Assembly: GCA_002281855.1 (NCBI GenBank)
Contig: NCHQ01000024.1
Coordinates: 80,870 to 144,869, forward strand
Source of the DNA: Rhodospirillales bacterium 24-66-33
Lineage (GTDB): Bacteria > Pseudomonadota > Alphaproteobacteria > Reyranellales > Reyranellaceae
Direction: 5' to 3'
Length of the DNA: 64,000 nt
Shown here: one piece after another, positions 17,337-26,205 of the stretch
Layout: each line of letters opens with the position of its first letter
Numbering within the stretch: the stretch's first letter is position 1
The notes under the pieces: model-generated
What the model saw: the letters and a program-made list of their open reading frames with translations, nothing else
The model's database searches: none
Told to the model about the DNA's origin: nothing
Position numbers and translations under genes: made by a program

Positions 17337-18806
17337 ATGAAAAAGATCTTCACGGCGTGCCTCGGTACGGAGACCAATACGTTCGCCTCGATCCCGACCG
17401 GACACGGCCTGTTCGAGGAGACCTGCCTGTTCCGCAAGGGCAGCTACGGCGACAAGGTGCCGATGTTCGGCGCGCCGCTCGACGTGTGGCGCAAGCGTTC
17501 CGAGGCCAAGGGCTGGCAGGTGGTCGAGAGCCTCTGCGCCTTCGCCCAGCCGGCCGGCAAGACGGTGAAGAAGGTCTACGAGGCGTTCCGCGACGAGATC
17601 ATCGCGGACCTGAAGGCGGCGATGCCGGTCGATGCGGTGTTCCTGTCGATGCACGGCGCCATGGTGGCCGAAGGCTACGACGATTGCGAAAGTGACCTGC
17701 TCGCCCATGTCCGCAAGGTGGTGGGACCGGACGTGCCGGTCGGCGTCGAGCTCGACCTCCACTGCAACATCGGCGAAGGCACGATGCGCGACGCCACGGT
17801 GCTGGTCCTGTTCAAGGAATATCCGCATGTCGACGTGTCGGACCGCGCCGAAGATCTGTTCAACGTCATGGAAGGCGCCATCGAGGGCCGCACCAGGCCG
17901 ATGATGGCCACCTGGGACTGCCGCATGATCGGCGTGTTCCACACCACGCGCGAGCCGATGCGCGGCTTCGTCGACAAGCTGATGGCCATGGAAGGCAAGG
18001 ACGGCGTTCTCTCGCTCTCCGTCGCCCACGGCTTCCCGTGGTCCGACATCAAGGAGATGAGCAGCCGCATCATCGCCGTCACCGACGGCGACAAGGCGAA
18101 GGCCGAGAAGCTGGCCAAGGAACTCGGCCAGGAATTCTTCGCCATGCGCCAGGCCACGCAGCCGCCCTATGTGACCTTGGACGCCGCCATGGCGCGGGTC
18201 AGCTCGCACAACCTGCCCAAGCCCATGGTGCTGGCCGACGTGTCGGACAATGCCGGCGGCGGTGCGGCTTCGGATTCGACCTTCGTCCTCAAGGCGCTGC
18301 TCGACGGCAAGGTCAAGGATGCGGCGATCGCCATGTTCTGGGATCCCGGCGCGGTGAAGCTCGCCTTCGAGGTCGGCGAAGGCGCCGAACTGGACATCCG
18401 CCTCGGCGGCAAGCTCGGGCCGCAGTCCGGCGCGCCGGTCGACGCCCGCGCCAAGGTCCTGAAGCTCGAGAAGAACGTGTTCATCCAGTTCGGCGGCACC
18501 CGCAAGGGCACCAGCCCGATCGGCGATGCCGCGGCCCTGCAGATCGAGGGCGTGACGGTGATCGTCAACTCCACGCGATCGCAGTGCCACAGCCTCGACT
18601 GCTTCACCAAGCTCGGCATCGATCCCTCGACCAAGAAGGTCGTGGTGGTAAAGTCGATGCAGCACTTCCACGCCGCCTACGCGCCGATCGCCAGCGAAGT
18701 GGTCTATGTCGCCGCGCCGGGCGCGCTGGTGCCGGACTGGTCGCTGCTGCCCTACACCAAGGCCGACAAGACCCAGTGGCCCTTCGTCGCCAACCCGCAC
18801 GCCTGA
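17337..18806 (+). CDS. M81-family metallopeptidase (MlrC-like)
   Basis: A 489-residue protein of the M81/MlrC family. MlrC was described as the enzyme that finishes linear microcystin breakdown in sphingomonads, but most family members occur in bacteria that never meet microcystin and their substrates are unknown. Signature parts are ACLGTETNTFASIPT near the N-terminus, the metal-binding MHGAMVAEGYDDCESDLL (about residues 105-122), GVELDLHCN and LADVSDNAGGGAASDSTFVL. The C-terminal half contains the conserved VNSTRSQCHSLDCF. It appears monocistronic. Such genes often sit near peptide transporters, and one lies about 4 kb upstream. Confidence 0.9.
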   Translation: MKKIFTACLGTETNTFASIPTGHGLFEETCLFRKGSYGDKVPMFGAPLDVWRKRSEAKGWQVVESLCAFAQPAGKTVKKVYEAFRDEIIADLKAAMPVDAVFLSMHGAMVAEGYDDCESDLLAHVRKVVGPDVPVGVELDLHCNIGEGTMRDATVLVLFKEYPHVDVSDRAEDLFNVMEGAIEGRTRPMMATWDCRMIGVFHTTREPMRGFVDKLMAMEGKDGVLSLSVAHGFPWSDIKEMSSRIIAVTDGDKAKAEKLAKELGQEFFAMRQATQPPYVTLDAAMARVSSHNLPKPMVLADVSDNAGGGAASDSTFVLKALLDGKVKDAAIAMFWDPGAVKLAFEVGEGAELDIRLGGKLGPQSGAPVDARAKVLKLEKNVFIQFGGTRKGTSPIGDAAALQIEGVTVIVNSTRSQCHSLDCFTKLGIDPSTKKVVVVKSMQHFHAAYAPIASEVVYVAAPGALVPDWSLLPYTKADKTQWPFVANPHA

Positions 18807-18982
18807 AGCGTGCGGGCTTCCGGGGCCCGTCGACCGGGAGCGGCGAAAAGCCCATATTTCAGGGCGTTTACAGCGCTCCGACTCATTGGTATGTTCCGCC
18901 CCGTCGCGGCCCGGGATGGCCGTTTTGTCGTTTTAGATCAACGGCTTAACCATGTCCCGCCCCGGCGCGAGGGCAGCGATTC

Positions 18983-19915
18983 ATGAAAATTCTCACCGGC
19001 AACAGCAACAAACCGCTGGCCGAAGCCATTTCCGCCAAACTGGCCTTACCGCTGGTCAAGGCCAACATACGGCGTTTCTCCGACAACGAGATCTTCGTCG
19101 AGATCCTGGAGAATGTCCGCGGCGAGGACGTTTTCGTCATCCAGTCGACGAGCTTCCCGGCCAACGACCATCTGATGGAACTGTTGATCACCATCGATGC
19201 CTTGCGCCGCAGCTCGGCCCGCCGCATCACCGCGGTGATCCCCTATTACGGCTATGCCCGCCAGGACCGCAGGGTCGGCTCGCGCACGCCGATCTCGGCC
19301 AAGCTGGTCGCCAACCTGATCACCCATGCCGGCGCCAATCGCGTGCTGACGCTCGACCTGCATGCCGGCCAGATCCAGGGCTTCTTCGATATCCCGCTCG
19401 ACAATCTCTATGCCGGCCCGGTCTTCTCCAAGGACATCAAGGAGACGCTGAGCAACCGCAACCTCACCGTCGTGTCGCCCGACACCGGCGGCGTGGCCCG
19501 TGCCCGCGCCATCGCCAAGCGTATCGATGCCGACCTCGCCATCATCGACAAGCGCCGCGAGGCCGCCGGGATCAGCGAAGTCATGAACGTGATCGGCGAC
19601 GTGAAGAACCGCGACTGCATCCTGATCGACGACATCGTCGATTCGGGCGGCACGCTGTGCAATGCCGCGGTCGCGTTGATGGACCAGGGCGCCACCTCGG
19701 TTTCGGCCTATATCACCCACGGCGTGCTATCGGGGGGCGCGGTCGCCCGCGTCGCCGCCTCGCCGATCGAGAAGATGGTGATCACCGATTCGATCATGCC
19801 CACCGAGGCGGTGCGCGTGTCGCCCAACATCAAGCCGCTCAGCATCGCGACGCTGATGGCCGAGGCGATGAAGCGCATCACCGACGAGGCATCGGTTTCG
19901 AGCCTGTTCGACTAG
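18983..19915 (+). CDS. prs: Ribose-phosphate pyrophosphokinase (PRPP synthase)
   Basis: A 310-residue cytoplasmic enzyme that makes phosphoribosyl pyrophosphate from ribose 5-phosphate and ATP for purine, pyrimidine, histidine and NAD synthesis. The length is normal. Diagnostic parts are GNSNKPLAEAIS with RRFSDNEIFVEI near the start, YYGYARQDRR (ATP loop), the LDLHAGQIQGFFDIPLDNL segment and the PRPP-binding loop CILIDDIVDSGGTL (about residues 213-226). It heads the prs-rplY-pth-ychF block seen in many alphaproteobacteria. The upstream 176 bases have no gene and presumably hold its promoter. Confidence 0.97.
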   Translation: MKILTGNSNKPLAEAISAKLALPLVKANIRRFSDNEIFVEILENVRGEDVFVIQSTSFPANDHLMELLITIDALRRSSARRITAVIPYYGYARQDRRVGSRTPISAKLVANLITHAGANRVLTLDLHAGQIQGFFDIPLDNLYAGPVFSKDIKETLSNRNLTVVSPDTGGVARARAIAKRIDADLAIIDKRREAAGISEVMNVIGDVKNRDCILIDDIVDSGGTLCNAAVALMDQGATSVSAYITHGVLSGGAVARVAASPIEKMVITDSIMPTEAVRVSPNIKPLSIATLMAEAMKRITDEASVSSLFD

Positions 19916-19990
19916 GAATTTCAAGAGATCCGGCGATGGGCACCCCTGGAGGCCACGCCGCGATGAGAGAGCAACCCAAGGAGAGTTAAA

Positions 19991-20680
19991 ATGGCAGAGA
20001 CGACCAAAGTCGTCGCGAAGATGCGGGACCGGGCCGGCAAAGGGGGCGCCCGTTCCAGCCGTCGCGAAGGACTGATTCCCGCCGTGATCTACGGCGACAA
20101 GCAGCCGCCCGTGATGATCGCCGTCGAGCCGAAGTCGATCGAGCGCGAGATCCACAAGGCGGGCTACTTCAATCACCGCATGAAGATTGCCGTCGATGGC
20201 ACGGACTACGACGTCCTGCCGCGCGACGTGCAGGTCGATCCGGTGACGGACAAGCCTCTGCATCTCGACTTCCTGCGCATCGGGCCCGACTCGATCATCA
20301 CCGTGCAGGTGCCCGTGCGCTTCCGCAACGAGCTGGCCTCGCCCGGCATCAAGCGCGGCGGCGTTCTGAACGTCGTGCTGCACGAAATCACGCTGCGCAC
20401 CCGGGCCGATTCCATTCCGGAAATCTTCGAGGTCGACCTGACCGGTCTCGAGATCGGCCACTCGATCCACATGTCGACGCTCAACATTCCCGAGAGCGCG
20501 CGCGTGGTGACGCGTGACAAGAACGCCACCGTGGCCTCGATCGCCGCGCCGACCGTGACGCGCGAAGCGGCCGGGACGGATGCGGCCGGTGCCGACGGCG
20601 CTGCGCCGGCGGCAGGTGCCGCTCCGGCGGCGGGCGCTGCAGCGGGCGGCAAGGCTGCCCCCGCTCCGGCGAAGAAGTAA
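19991..20680 (+). CDS. rplY: 50S ribosomal protein L25, CTC long form
   Basis: A 229-residue long-type L25/Ctc protein: an N-terminal 5S-rRNA-binding L25 domain (about residues 1-95, with RDRAGKGGARSSRREGLIPAV and DVLPRDVQVDPVTDKPLHLDF), a C-terminal TL5/Ctc domain (about residues 100-185) and a low-complexity Ala/Gly/Pro tail (about residues 190-229) rich in AAPAAGA repeats. It binds 5S rRNA in the large subunit. A good GGAGAG ribosome site precedes the ATG. The tail sequence is repetitive and likely to vary between strains. Confidence 0.96.
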   Translation: MAETTKVVAKMRDRAGKGGARSSRREGLIPAVIYGDKQPPVMIAVEPKSIEREIHKAGYFNHRMKIAVDGTDYDVLPRDVQVDPVTDKPLHLDFLRIGPDSIITVQVPVRFRNELASPGIKRGGVLNVVLHEITLRTRADSIPEIFEVDLTGLEIGHSIHMSTLNIPESARVVTRDKNATVASIAAPTVTREAAGTDAAGADGAAPAAGAAPAAGAAAGGKAAPAPAKK

Positions 20681-20707
20681 CGAGCGGGCGAAGGCTCCGC
20701 TTCGTCG

Positions 20708-21346
20708 ATGCTTCTGCTGGTCGGGCTCGGCAATCCCGGGCCGCGCTATGCGGGGCACCGGCACAACGTTGGATTCATGGCGGTGGACGAGATCGTCCGC
20801 CGCCGTGTCTTCTCGCCGTGGCGTGCGCGTTTCAACGGCGAAGTGGCCGAAGGCCATCTCGGCGGCGAGCGCGTCATCGCCCTGAAACCCATGACGTTCA
20901 TGAACGAGTCGAGCAAAGCCGTGGGCGAGGCCGTGCGCTTCCTCAAGGTGCCGCTCGACCGCCTGGTCGTCTTCCACGACGAACTCGACATCGCGCCCGG
21001 ACGGGTGCGCATGAAGAAGGGCGGCGGCGCCGGCGGCCATAACGGTCTGCGCGATATCGACGCCCATGTCGGCAAGGACTACCGCCGCGTCCGCATCGGC
21101 ATCGGCCATCCGGGCCACAAGGACCTGGTGCTGCACTGGGTGCTGCGCGACTTCGAGCGCGACGAGCGCGACCCGAAGGACGGCTGGGTCCCGAAGGTGC
21201 TGCACGCGCTGGCCGAGGAAGCGGCGCTGCTGGTCGAAGGCGGCGCCAAGGCCGACGAGAAATACATGAGCCGGGTGGCGCATCTCGCGCCGCCTCCCGA
21301 CCTTCCGGCCCGCCTCGACATCAAGGGCCTGGGCAGCAAAGAGTAG
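20708..21346 (+). CDS. pth: Peptidyl-tRNA hydrolase
   Basis: A 212-residue cytoplasmic enzyme that frees tRNA from prematurely released peptidyl-tRNA. Catalytic and binding residues are in place: Asn9 (GLGNPG), catalytic His19 (HNVGF), the MTFMNESSKAV segment with the conserved Asn, and FHDELDIAPG with the conserved Asp. GGGAGGHNGLRD is also diagnostic. It follows rplY by 27 bases and precedes ychF by three, a conserved arrangement, so the genes are likely co-transcribed. The C-terminal ~20 residues are an extension rich in Pro and Leu. Confidence 0.97.
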   Translation: MLLLVGLGNPGPRYAGHRHNVGFMAVDEIVRRRVFSPWRARFNGEVAEGHLGGERVIALKPMTFMNESSKAVGEAVRFLKVPLDRLVVFHDELDIAPGRVRMKKGGGAGGHNGLRDIDAHVGKDYRRVRIGIGHPGHKDLVLHWVLRDFERDERDPKDGWVPKVLHALAEEAALLVEGGAKADEKYMSRVAHLAPPPDLPARLDIKGLGSKE

Positions 21347-21349
21347 ATC

Positions 21350-22447
21350 ATGGGTTTCAACTGCGGAATTGTCGGCCTGCCCAATGTCGGCAAGTCGACC
21401 CTGTTCAACGCCCTGACCGCCACCCAGGCGGCGCAGGCGGCCAATTATCCGTTCTGCACCATCGAGCCCAATGTCGGCCGCGTCGCCGTGCCCGATCCGC
21501 GGCTCGAAAAGCTCGCGGCCATTGCGGGGTCGGCCAAGATCATCAACACCCAGCTCGAATTCGTCGACATCGCCGGCCTGGTGAAGGGCGCGTCGCGCGG
21601 CGAGGGGCTGGGCAACCAGTTCCTGGGCAACATCCGCGAGGTCGATGCGATCGCCCACGTGCTGCGCTGCTTCGAGGATGGCGACGTCACGCACGTGAGC
21701 GGCAAGGTCGATCCGGTAAGCGACGCCGAGGTCGTCGAGACCGAGCTGATGCTGGCCGACATGGACAGCCTCGAAAAGCGCCTGCCCAATCTCGAGAAGA
21801 AGGCCAAGGGCGGCGACAAGGAGGCCGCGGCCGAGGCACCGGTCGTGAAGAAGGCGCTCGACGCGCTGCGCGACGGCAAGCCGGCCCGCGAGGCCAAGCT
21901 CACGGACGACGAGCGCGCGGTGTTCGCCCGGCTGCAGCTCATCACCGCCAAGCCGATGATGTACGTGCTGAACGTCGAGGAAAGCTCGGCCGCGACCGGC
22001 AACGCGCACAGCGCCAAGGCCGAGGCCTATGCCAAGTCGCGCGGCATGCCGTCCGTCGTGATCTCGGCCGCCATCGAGGCCGAGGTGGCGCAGCTGCCGC
22101 CCGAGGACCAGAGCGACTACCTGTCGTCGCTCGGCCTCGAGGAGACCGGCCTCGCGCGCGTCGTGCGCGCGGGCTACGCCCTGCTCGATCTGGTGACCTT
22201 CTTCACGGTCGGGCCGAAAGAGGCTCGGGCCTGGACGGTGCGCCGCGAGGCCACGGCGCCGCAGGCCGCCGGCGTCATCCATACCGATTTCGAGAAGGGC
22301 TTCATCCGCGCCGAAACGATCGCCTTCGACGACTATGTCACGCTGAACGGCGAGTCCGGCGCCCGCGATGCCGGCAAGCTCCGGCTCGAAGGCAAGGAAT
22401 ACGCCGTCAAGGACGGCGATGTGTTTCATTTCAGGTTCAATGTTTAA
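21350..22447 (+). CDS. ychF: Redox-regulated ATPase/GTPase YchF (Obg family)
   Basis: A 365-residue Obg-like NTPase that binds ribosomes and prefers ATP. The P-loop is GLPNVGKSTLFNAL (residues 8-21), followed by the switch region NYPFCTIEPNVG, the FVDIAGLVKGASRGEGLGNQFL segment and the C-terminal TGS domain (about residues 280-365) with GPKEARAWTVRR and AYAVKDGDVFHFRFNV. The length is normal. It is the last gene of the prs-rplY-pth-ychF block. Its stop codon lies inside a 42-base perfect inverted repeat that probably ends transcription. Confidence 0.97.
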   Translation: MGFNCGIVGLPNVGKSTLFNALTATQAAQAANYPFCTIEPNVGRVAVPDPRLEKLAAIAGSAKIINTQLEFVDIAGLVKGASRGEGLGNQFLGNIREVDAIAHVLRCFEDGDVTHVSGKVDPVSDAEVVETELMLADMDSLEKRLPNLEKKAKGGDKEAAAEAPVVKKALDALRDGKPAREAKLTDDERAVFARLQLITAKPMMYVLNVEESSAATGNAHSAKAEAYAKSRGMPSVVISAAIEAEVAQLPPEDQSDYLSSLGLEETGLARVVRAGYALLDLVTFFTVGPKEARAWTVRREATAPQAAGVIHTDFEKGFIRAETIAFDDYVTLNGESGARDAGKLRLEGKEYAVKDGDVFHFRFNV

Positions 22448-22475
22448 CGCGCCAAGGCGCGTTAAACATTGAACC
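22434..22475. terminator. 42-base perfect inverted repeat over the ychF stop codon
   Basis: Two 20-base arms (GGTTCAATGTTTAACGCGCC and its exact complement) are separated by only AA. The left arm contains the last codons and the TAA of ychF, so both strands read RFNV-stop. It should terminate or block transcription in both directions. The lack of a long loop also makes it a possible cruciform. Confidence 0.75.
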
Positions 22476-22542
22476 GGCGAGCGGCAACGCCTGTCATCAA
22501 GCGCAAGAGCTCGCGCCGCGCAGAATAGATAAGAACCTCATC

Positions 22543-22736
22543 GGAGCGCGCCACTCCAGTGGCGCTCTTGATGCCCGCAACCTCATCCTGAGGAGGCCGC
22601 GCAGCGGCCGTCTCGAAGGATGGGCCACAGAGGTGGTGCGTGTCCCCACCCTTCGAGACGCGGTCCTGCGGCCCGCTCCTTAGGGTGAGGCGATTGTTGG
22701 AAGACAAACGTGAGCGCCACTGGAGTGGCGCGCTCC
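22543..22736. repeat. Nested palindromic repeats: family 1 REP pair inside a family 2 inverted repeat
   Basis: Outer arms at 22543-22567 and 22712-22736 are perfect 25-base complements (GGAGCGCGCCACTCCAGTGG and on). Between them lie two facing family 1 units (22581-22621 and 22647-22690) like those at 171-279. The family 2 arms recur at 58050-58117 with only a short loop. No gene is seen in 22448-22744 apart from these repeats. Confidence 0.8.
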
Positions 22737-22744
22737 AATTACCC

Positions 22745-24679
22745 CTACGAACCTATCTGCCCCCCGCCCTTCTTCGTGATGGCGATCACAGACGGCCGTG
22801 GCGGCATGCCGTCCTTGAAGTCGGGCCAGCGGGTCGAGGGCTTTTCGAAGGTCGAGTTCCGGTCCTCGCCGGGATGCTGGATGGCGAGAAACAGCGTGCC
22901 GTCGTCCGGCGTGAAGATCGGGCCGCAGACCTCGGCGCCGGTCGGCGCCTGATAGAAGCAGCGCGTCAGCGCCCGGCCGAAGCCCACCGTGTCGGCGGCA
23001 TAGAGACCGTCGGCCACGCCCGCCGCCGACGGCGCACCGTCGGTCGCGATCCAGATGCGCCCCTTGCTGTCGAAGGCAATGTTGTCGGGACAGCTCAACC
23101 AGCCATTCTCCGAGGTCGCGCGATGATAGCGGGCGCCGGCATCCTGGCCGGGCTTGCCGCCCAGCAGGAAGATCGACCAGGTGCCTTCCGCCGCGGCATG
23201 GTCGCCGTCCTTCGGCGCGATCTCGATTATGTGGCCGTGATCGTTGGGACCACGCGGATTGGCCTTGTCGACCTGGTCGGGCTTGCGCCGGCCGTTGTTG
23301 GTCAGCACGACGTAGACGCGCCCGTTGACGGGATTGGTCTCGATGTCTTCCGGCCGGTCCATCGGCGTCGGCTTCAGGAGATCGGCGGCGAGCCGGGTCT
23401 TCACCAGGACATCGCCCTGCGTCGCAAAGCCATTCGCTTCCGTAAGCGGACCCTGTCCCTGCACCAGCGGCAGCCACACGACCTTGCCGTCGGCCTCGAA
23501 GCGCGCGACCGAAAGCGTGCCCTCGTCGAGCAGGTTCTTGTTCGCCGCGCGATCGTTCGGGTTCCACGGCTTGGAGGTGACGAAGCGGTAGACATACTCG
23601 AACCGCTCGTCGTCGCCGCTGTAGAGCACCACGCGGCCATCCTTGGCCAGCGCATGGGTGCAACCCTCGTGCTTGAAGCGGCCGAGCGCCGTGCGCTTGA
23701 CCGGCGGCGAGGCCGGTTCGTAGGGATCGATCTCGACCACCCAGCCGAAGCGGTTCGGCTCGTTCGGCTCCTTGTCGAAGTTGAAGCGATCGACATGCTG
23801 GCCCCAGGCGTTGGTCGCGCGGGCCACGCCGTAGCGCTTGCCGAGTTCGGTATCGGCCAACCTTGCCGCCTCGCCGTCGAAGTAGAAGTGGAAATTCTCC
23901 TCGCAGGTCAGCCAGGTGCCCCAGGGTGTGCTGCCGCCGGCGCAGTTGCCGAAGGTGCCGAGCACGCGCGTTCCCGTGGGATCGGCCGAGGTCTTGAGCC
24001 TGGCGTTGCCGGCGGCGGGTCCTGATATCTCCATCGGCGTCGTGGCGGTGAGCCGGCGCGCGAACCGGCTGGCGGGCACGACCTTCCAGCCGTCGCCGTC
24101 GCGGGCGATCTCGATGACCGCGCCACCGACCGACGCCATCTCGACCGCGACCTGATCCTTCGTGGCCTTGAGCGCCGCGCCGCGGCCACTCCCCAGGCCA
24201 GCGAACATCAGGTTGGGGCTGGTATATTCGTGATTGGCGACCATCAGGAAGCGGTCGCCGCTGCGGCTACCGGCCGGCAGCGGATACAGGCCGAGATAGT
24301 CGTTGTTGTAGCCGAACCGCTTCTCCTGCTCGGCCGCCGTGAGGGTGGCGGGATCGAAGCCCGTGGCGCCGCCGATGATCGGGTCTCCCCAGCGGATCAG
24401 CACCTGCATCTCGTAGCCGTCTGCGACATGCTGCGTACCGTCGAGCGTGTGCGCGAGTTCCTTGAAGGTGAGCGACGAAGGCCCGTTCGTCTGCGCCTGC
24501 GCGTCGGTGGCGGCGAACGGGCTCGCGAGCGAGGCTGCGAGGCCGGCGCCCGCGAGGCCGCGCAGCGCGTCGCGCCGGCTGAGCCGCCGCTCGATCAGTT
24601 CGCCGATCGACGGCTCGGTGCTGGCGTTCACGCCGATATCGTCGCGATCCGTGTCGTCGTCATTCTGTGCGGCAGCCAT
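22745..24679 (-). CDS. PhoX-family exported phosphatase-like protein (DUF839)
   Basis: A 644-residue protein of the PhoX/DUF839 family. PhoX enzymes are Tat-exported, calcium- and iron-dependent alkaline phosphatases that free phosphate from organic esters. A Tat signal (SRRDALRGLAGAGLAASLA, about residues 34-52) is visible. Typical stretches are LMVANHEYTSPNLMFAG, CAGGSTPWGTWLTCEENFH, FGWVVEIDPYEP, RFKHEGCTHALAKDGRVVLY and a C-terminal LFLAIQHPGEDRNSTF. These match the long PhoX-like branch, for which phosphatase activity is inferred. It is divergent from a phytase-like gene. No convincing Pho box was seen between them. Confidence 0.9.
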   Translation of the reverse strand: MAAAQNDDDTDRDDIGVNASTEPSIGELIERRLSRRDALRGLAGAGLAASLASPFAATDAQAQTNGPSSLTFKELAHTLDGTQHVADGYEMQVLIRWGDPIIGGATGFDPATLTAAEQEKRFGYNNDYLGLYPLPAGSRSGDRFLMVANHEYTSPNLMFAGLGSGRGAALKATKDQVAVEMASVGGAVIEIARDGDGWKVVPASRFARRLTATTPMEISGPAAGNARLKTSADPTGTRVLGTFGNCAGGSTPWGTWLTCEENFHFYFDGEAARLADTELGKRYGVARATNAWGQHVDRFNFDKEPNEPNRFGWVVEIDPYEPASPPVKRTALGRFKHEGCTHALAKDGRVVLYSGDDERFEYVYRFVTSKPWNPNDRAANKNLLDEGTLSVARFEADGKVVWLPLVQGQGPLTEANGFATQGDVLVKTRLAADLLKPTPMDRPEDIETNPVNGRVYVVLTNNGRRKPDQVDKANPRGPNDHGHIIEIAPKDGDHAAAEGTWSIFLLGGKPGQDAGARYHRATSENGWLSCPDNIAFDSKGRIWIATDGAPSAAGVADGLYAADTVGFGRALTRCFYQAPTGAEVCGPIFTPDDGTLFLAIQHPGEDRNSTFEKPSTRWPDFKDGMPPRPSVIAITKKGGGQIGS

Positions 24680-24834
24680 ATGAACTCCTGGAAACGGCGC
24701 GTCTGAGGTAGCGGGCCATAATGGCGTTTCCGTTACGATCCTGCGCGCCCGCTGCCGCCGTCCACAAGGACCGTCAGTAAACCGTAGCGAGAAGCCTGTA
24801 GCAGGCGGCTGTCACACCTCATGAAGAGACACCC

Positions 24835-26205
24835 ATGAAAACACATCTGCTGCTCGCGGCCTCTGCCACCGCCCTTCTGCTCGCGGCCTTTCCCGCCTCC
24901 GCCCAGACCAAGTTCCCGGCCACGCTGGAAGGCCATGCGGTGCTGCCGGCGATGACGCTCGTGCCGGCCCCCGCCGATGCGCCGCAGGACCTGCAGATCT
25001 CCGGCCGCTATGCCGGCCCCGCCGGCCAGCGGGTCGATGCGCCGGAGAGCGTGCCGGGCATGTCGGCGCTGTCGGACAAGGCGGCCCCGCGTCCCACCGG
25101 CCTCAGCCTGCCGTTCAAGGGGCAGCCGGTGCAGGGCTTCTCCGGCATCCGCAAGCTGCCGGACGGCTCCTATCTCACGATCAGCGACAACGGCTTCGGC
25201 AGCAAGGCGAACTCGCCCGACGCCATGCTGATGTTCCACATCGTCAAGCCGGACTGGAAGGCCGGTGCCGTGGAGCGCGTGTCGACCGGCTTCCTGCACG
25301 ATCCCGACCGCAAGGTGCCGTTCCGCATCGTCAACGAGAACACGCCGAAGCGCTATCTGACCGGCGGCGACTTCGATCTCGAATCGGTGCAGCCGATCGG
25401 CGATTTCCTGTACTTCGGCGAAGAGTTCGGCCCCTACCTGATCAAGACCGACAAGAGCGGCAAGGTCCTGCAGATCTTCGAGACCAAGGTCGACGGCAAG
25501 CTCGTGCGCTCGCCCGATCATCCCGCGCTCGCGATGCCGGCGGCGCCCGGCGCGGTGAAGTTCGAGGTCCGGCGCAGCAAGGGTTTCGAGGGCATGGCGG
25601 CGTCGCCCGACGGCAAGTTCCTGTATCCGCTGCTCGAAGGCCCGCTGCTGACCCAGTCCGGCGAACCCGAGGCCAGGGACGGCAAGCGCTTCCTGCGCAT
25701 CCTCGAATTCGACGTGGCCAAGGGCGAGTACACGGGCAAGAGCTTCAAGTACACGCTCGAGGCGCCGGCCAACGCCATCGGCGACTTCAACATGATCGAC
25801 GCCAGCAGCGGCCTCATCATCGAGCGTGACGACACCGAGGGCGACGCGGCCCAGGCCTGCAAGGACGGCGCGGTGAAGGCCGACTGCTTCAACGTGCCGG
25901 CCAAGTTCAAGCGCATCTACAAAATCGACCTCGCCCAGGCCGATGCCGACGGCTTCGTGAAGAAGGTCGGCTACATCGACCTGATGGACATCCAGGACCC
26001 GAACAAGGTCGCCCGTGCGGGCGCCAAGGACGGCAAGCTCACCTTCCCGTTCTTCACCATCGAGAATGTCGACCGGATCGACGCCGACCACATCATCGTC
26101 GGCAACGACAACAACCTGCCCTTCTCGTCGGGCCGCGCGCTGGGCAAGTCCGACGACAACGAGCTGATCCTCCTGAAGGTCACCGACCTCCTGAAGGCGA
26201 AGTAA
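24835..26205 (+). CDS. Exported phytase-like / esterase-like protein
   Basis: A 456-residue exported protein of the 'esterase-like activity of phytase' family (DUF3616/phytase-like beta-propeller group). A signal peptide ends at FPASAQ (about residue 23). The mature part shows FSGIRKLPDGSYLTISDNGF, the FLYFGEEFGPYLIKTDKSG segment and FPFFTIENVDRIDADHIIVG, typical of this family. Substrates are unknown, though release of phosphate from phytate-like esters is often suggested. It is divergent from the PhoX-like gene, which supports a role in phosphorus acquisition. Its stop abuts the end of the convergent tctA-like gene with no gap. Confidence 0.85.
   Translation: MKTHLLLAASATALLLAAFPASAQTKFPATLEGHAVLPAMTLVPAPADAPQDLQISGRYAGPAGQRVDAPESVPGMSALSDKAAPRPTGLSLPFKGQPVQGFSGIRKLPDGSYLTISDNGFGSKANSPDAMLMFHIVKPDWKAGAVERVSTGFLHDPDRKVPFRIVNENTPKRYLTGGDFDLESVQPIGDFLYFGEEFGPYLIKTDKSGKVLQIFETKVDGKLVRSPDHPALAMPAAPGAVKFEVRRSKGFEGMAASPDGKFLYPLLEGPLLTQSGEPEARDGKRFLRILEFDVAKGEYTGKSFKYTLEAPANAIGDFNMIDASSGLIIERDDTEGDAAQACKDGAVKADCFNVPAKFKRIYKIDLAQADADGFVKKVGYIDLMDIQDPNKVARAGAKDGKLTFPFFTIENVDRIDADHIIVGNDNNLPFSSGRALGKSDDNELILLKVTDLLKAK

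Noticed and set aside
19727..22429. A 900-codon open frame on the minus strand across rplY, pth and ychF
   Set aside because: It is antisense to three well-recognised genes, and its translation is low-complexity His/Arg/Glu/Leu-rich text typical of the complementary strand of high-GC genes.
22462..22707. An 81-codon minus-strand frame after ychF
   Set aside because: It consists almost wholly of REP units and the ychF palindrome; its RFNV ending is produced by that palindrome.
24680..24834. Pho box-like CTGTAGC and CTGTCAC sequences between PhoX-like and phytase-like genes
   Set aside because: The spacing (13 bases) and matches do not fit the 11-base direct repeat of PhoB sites.
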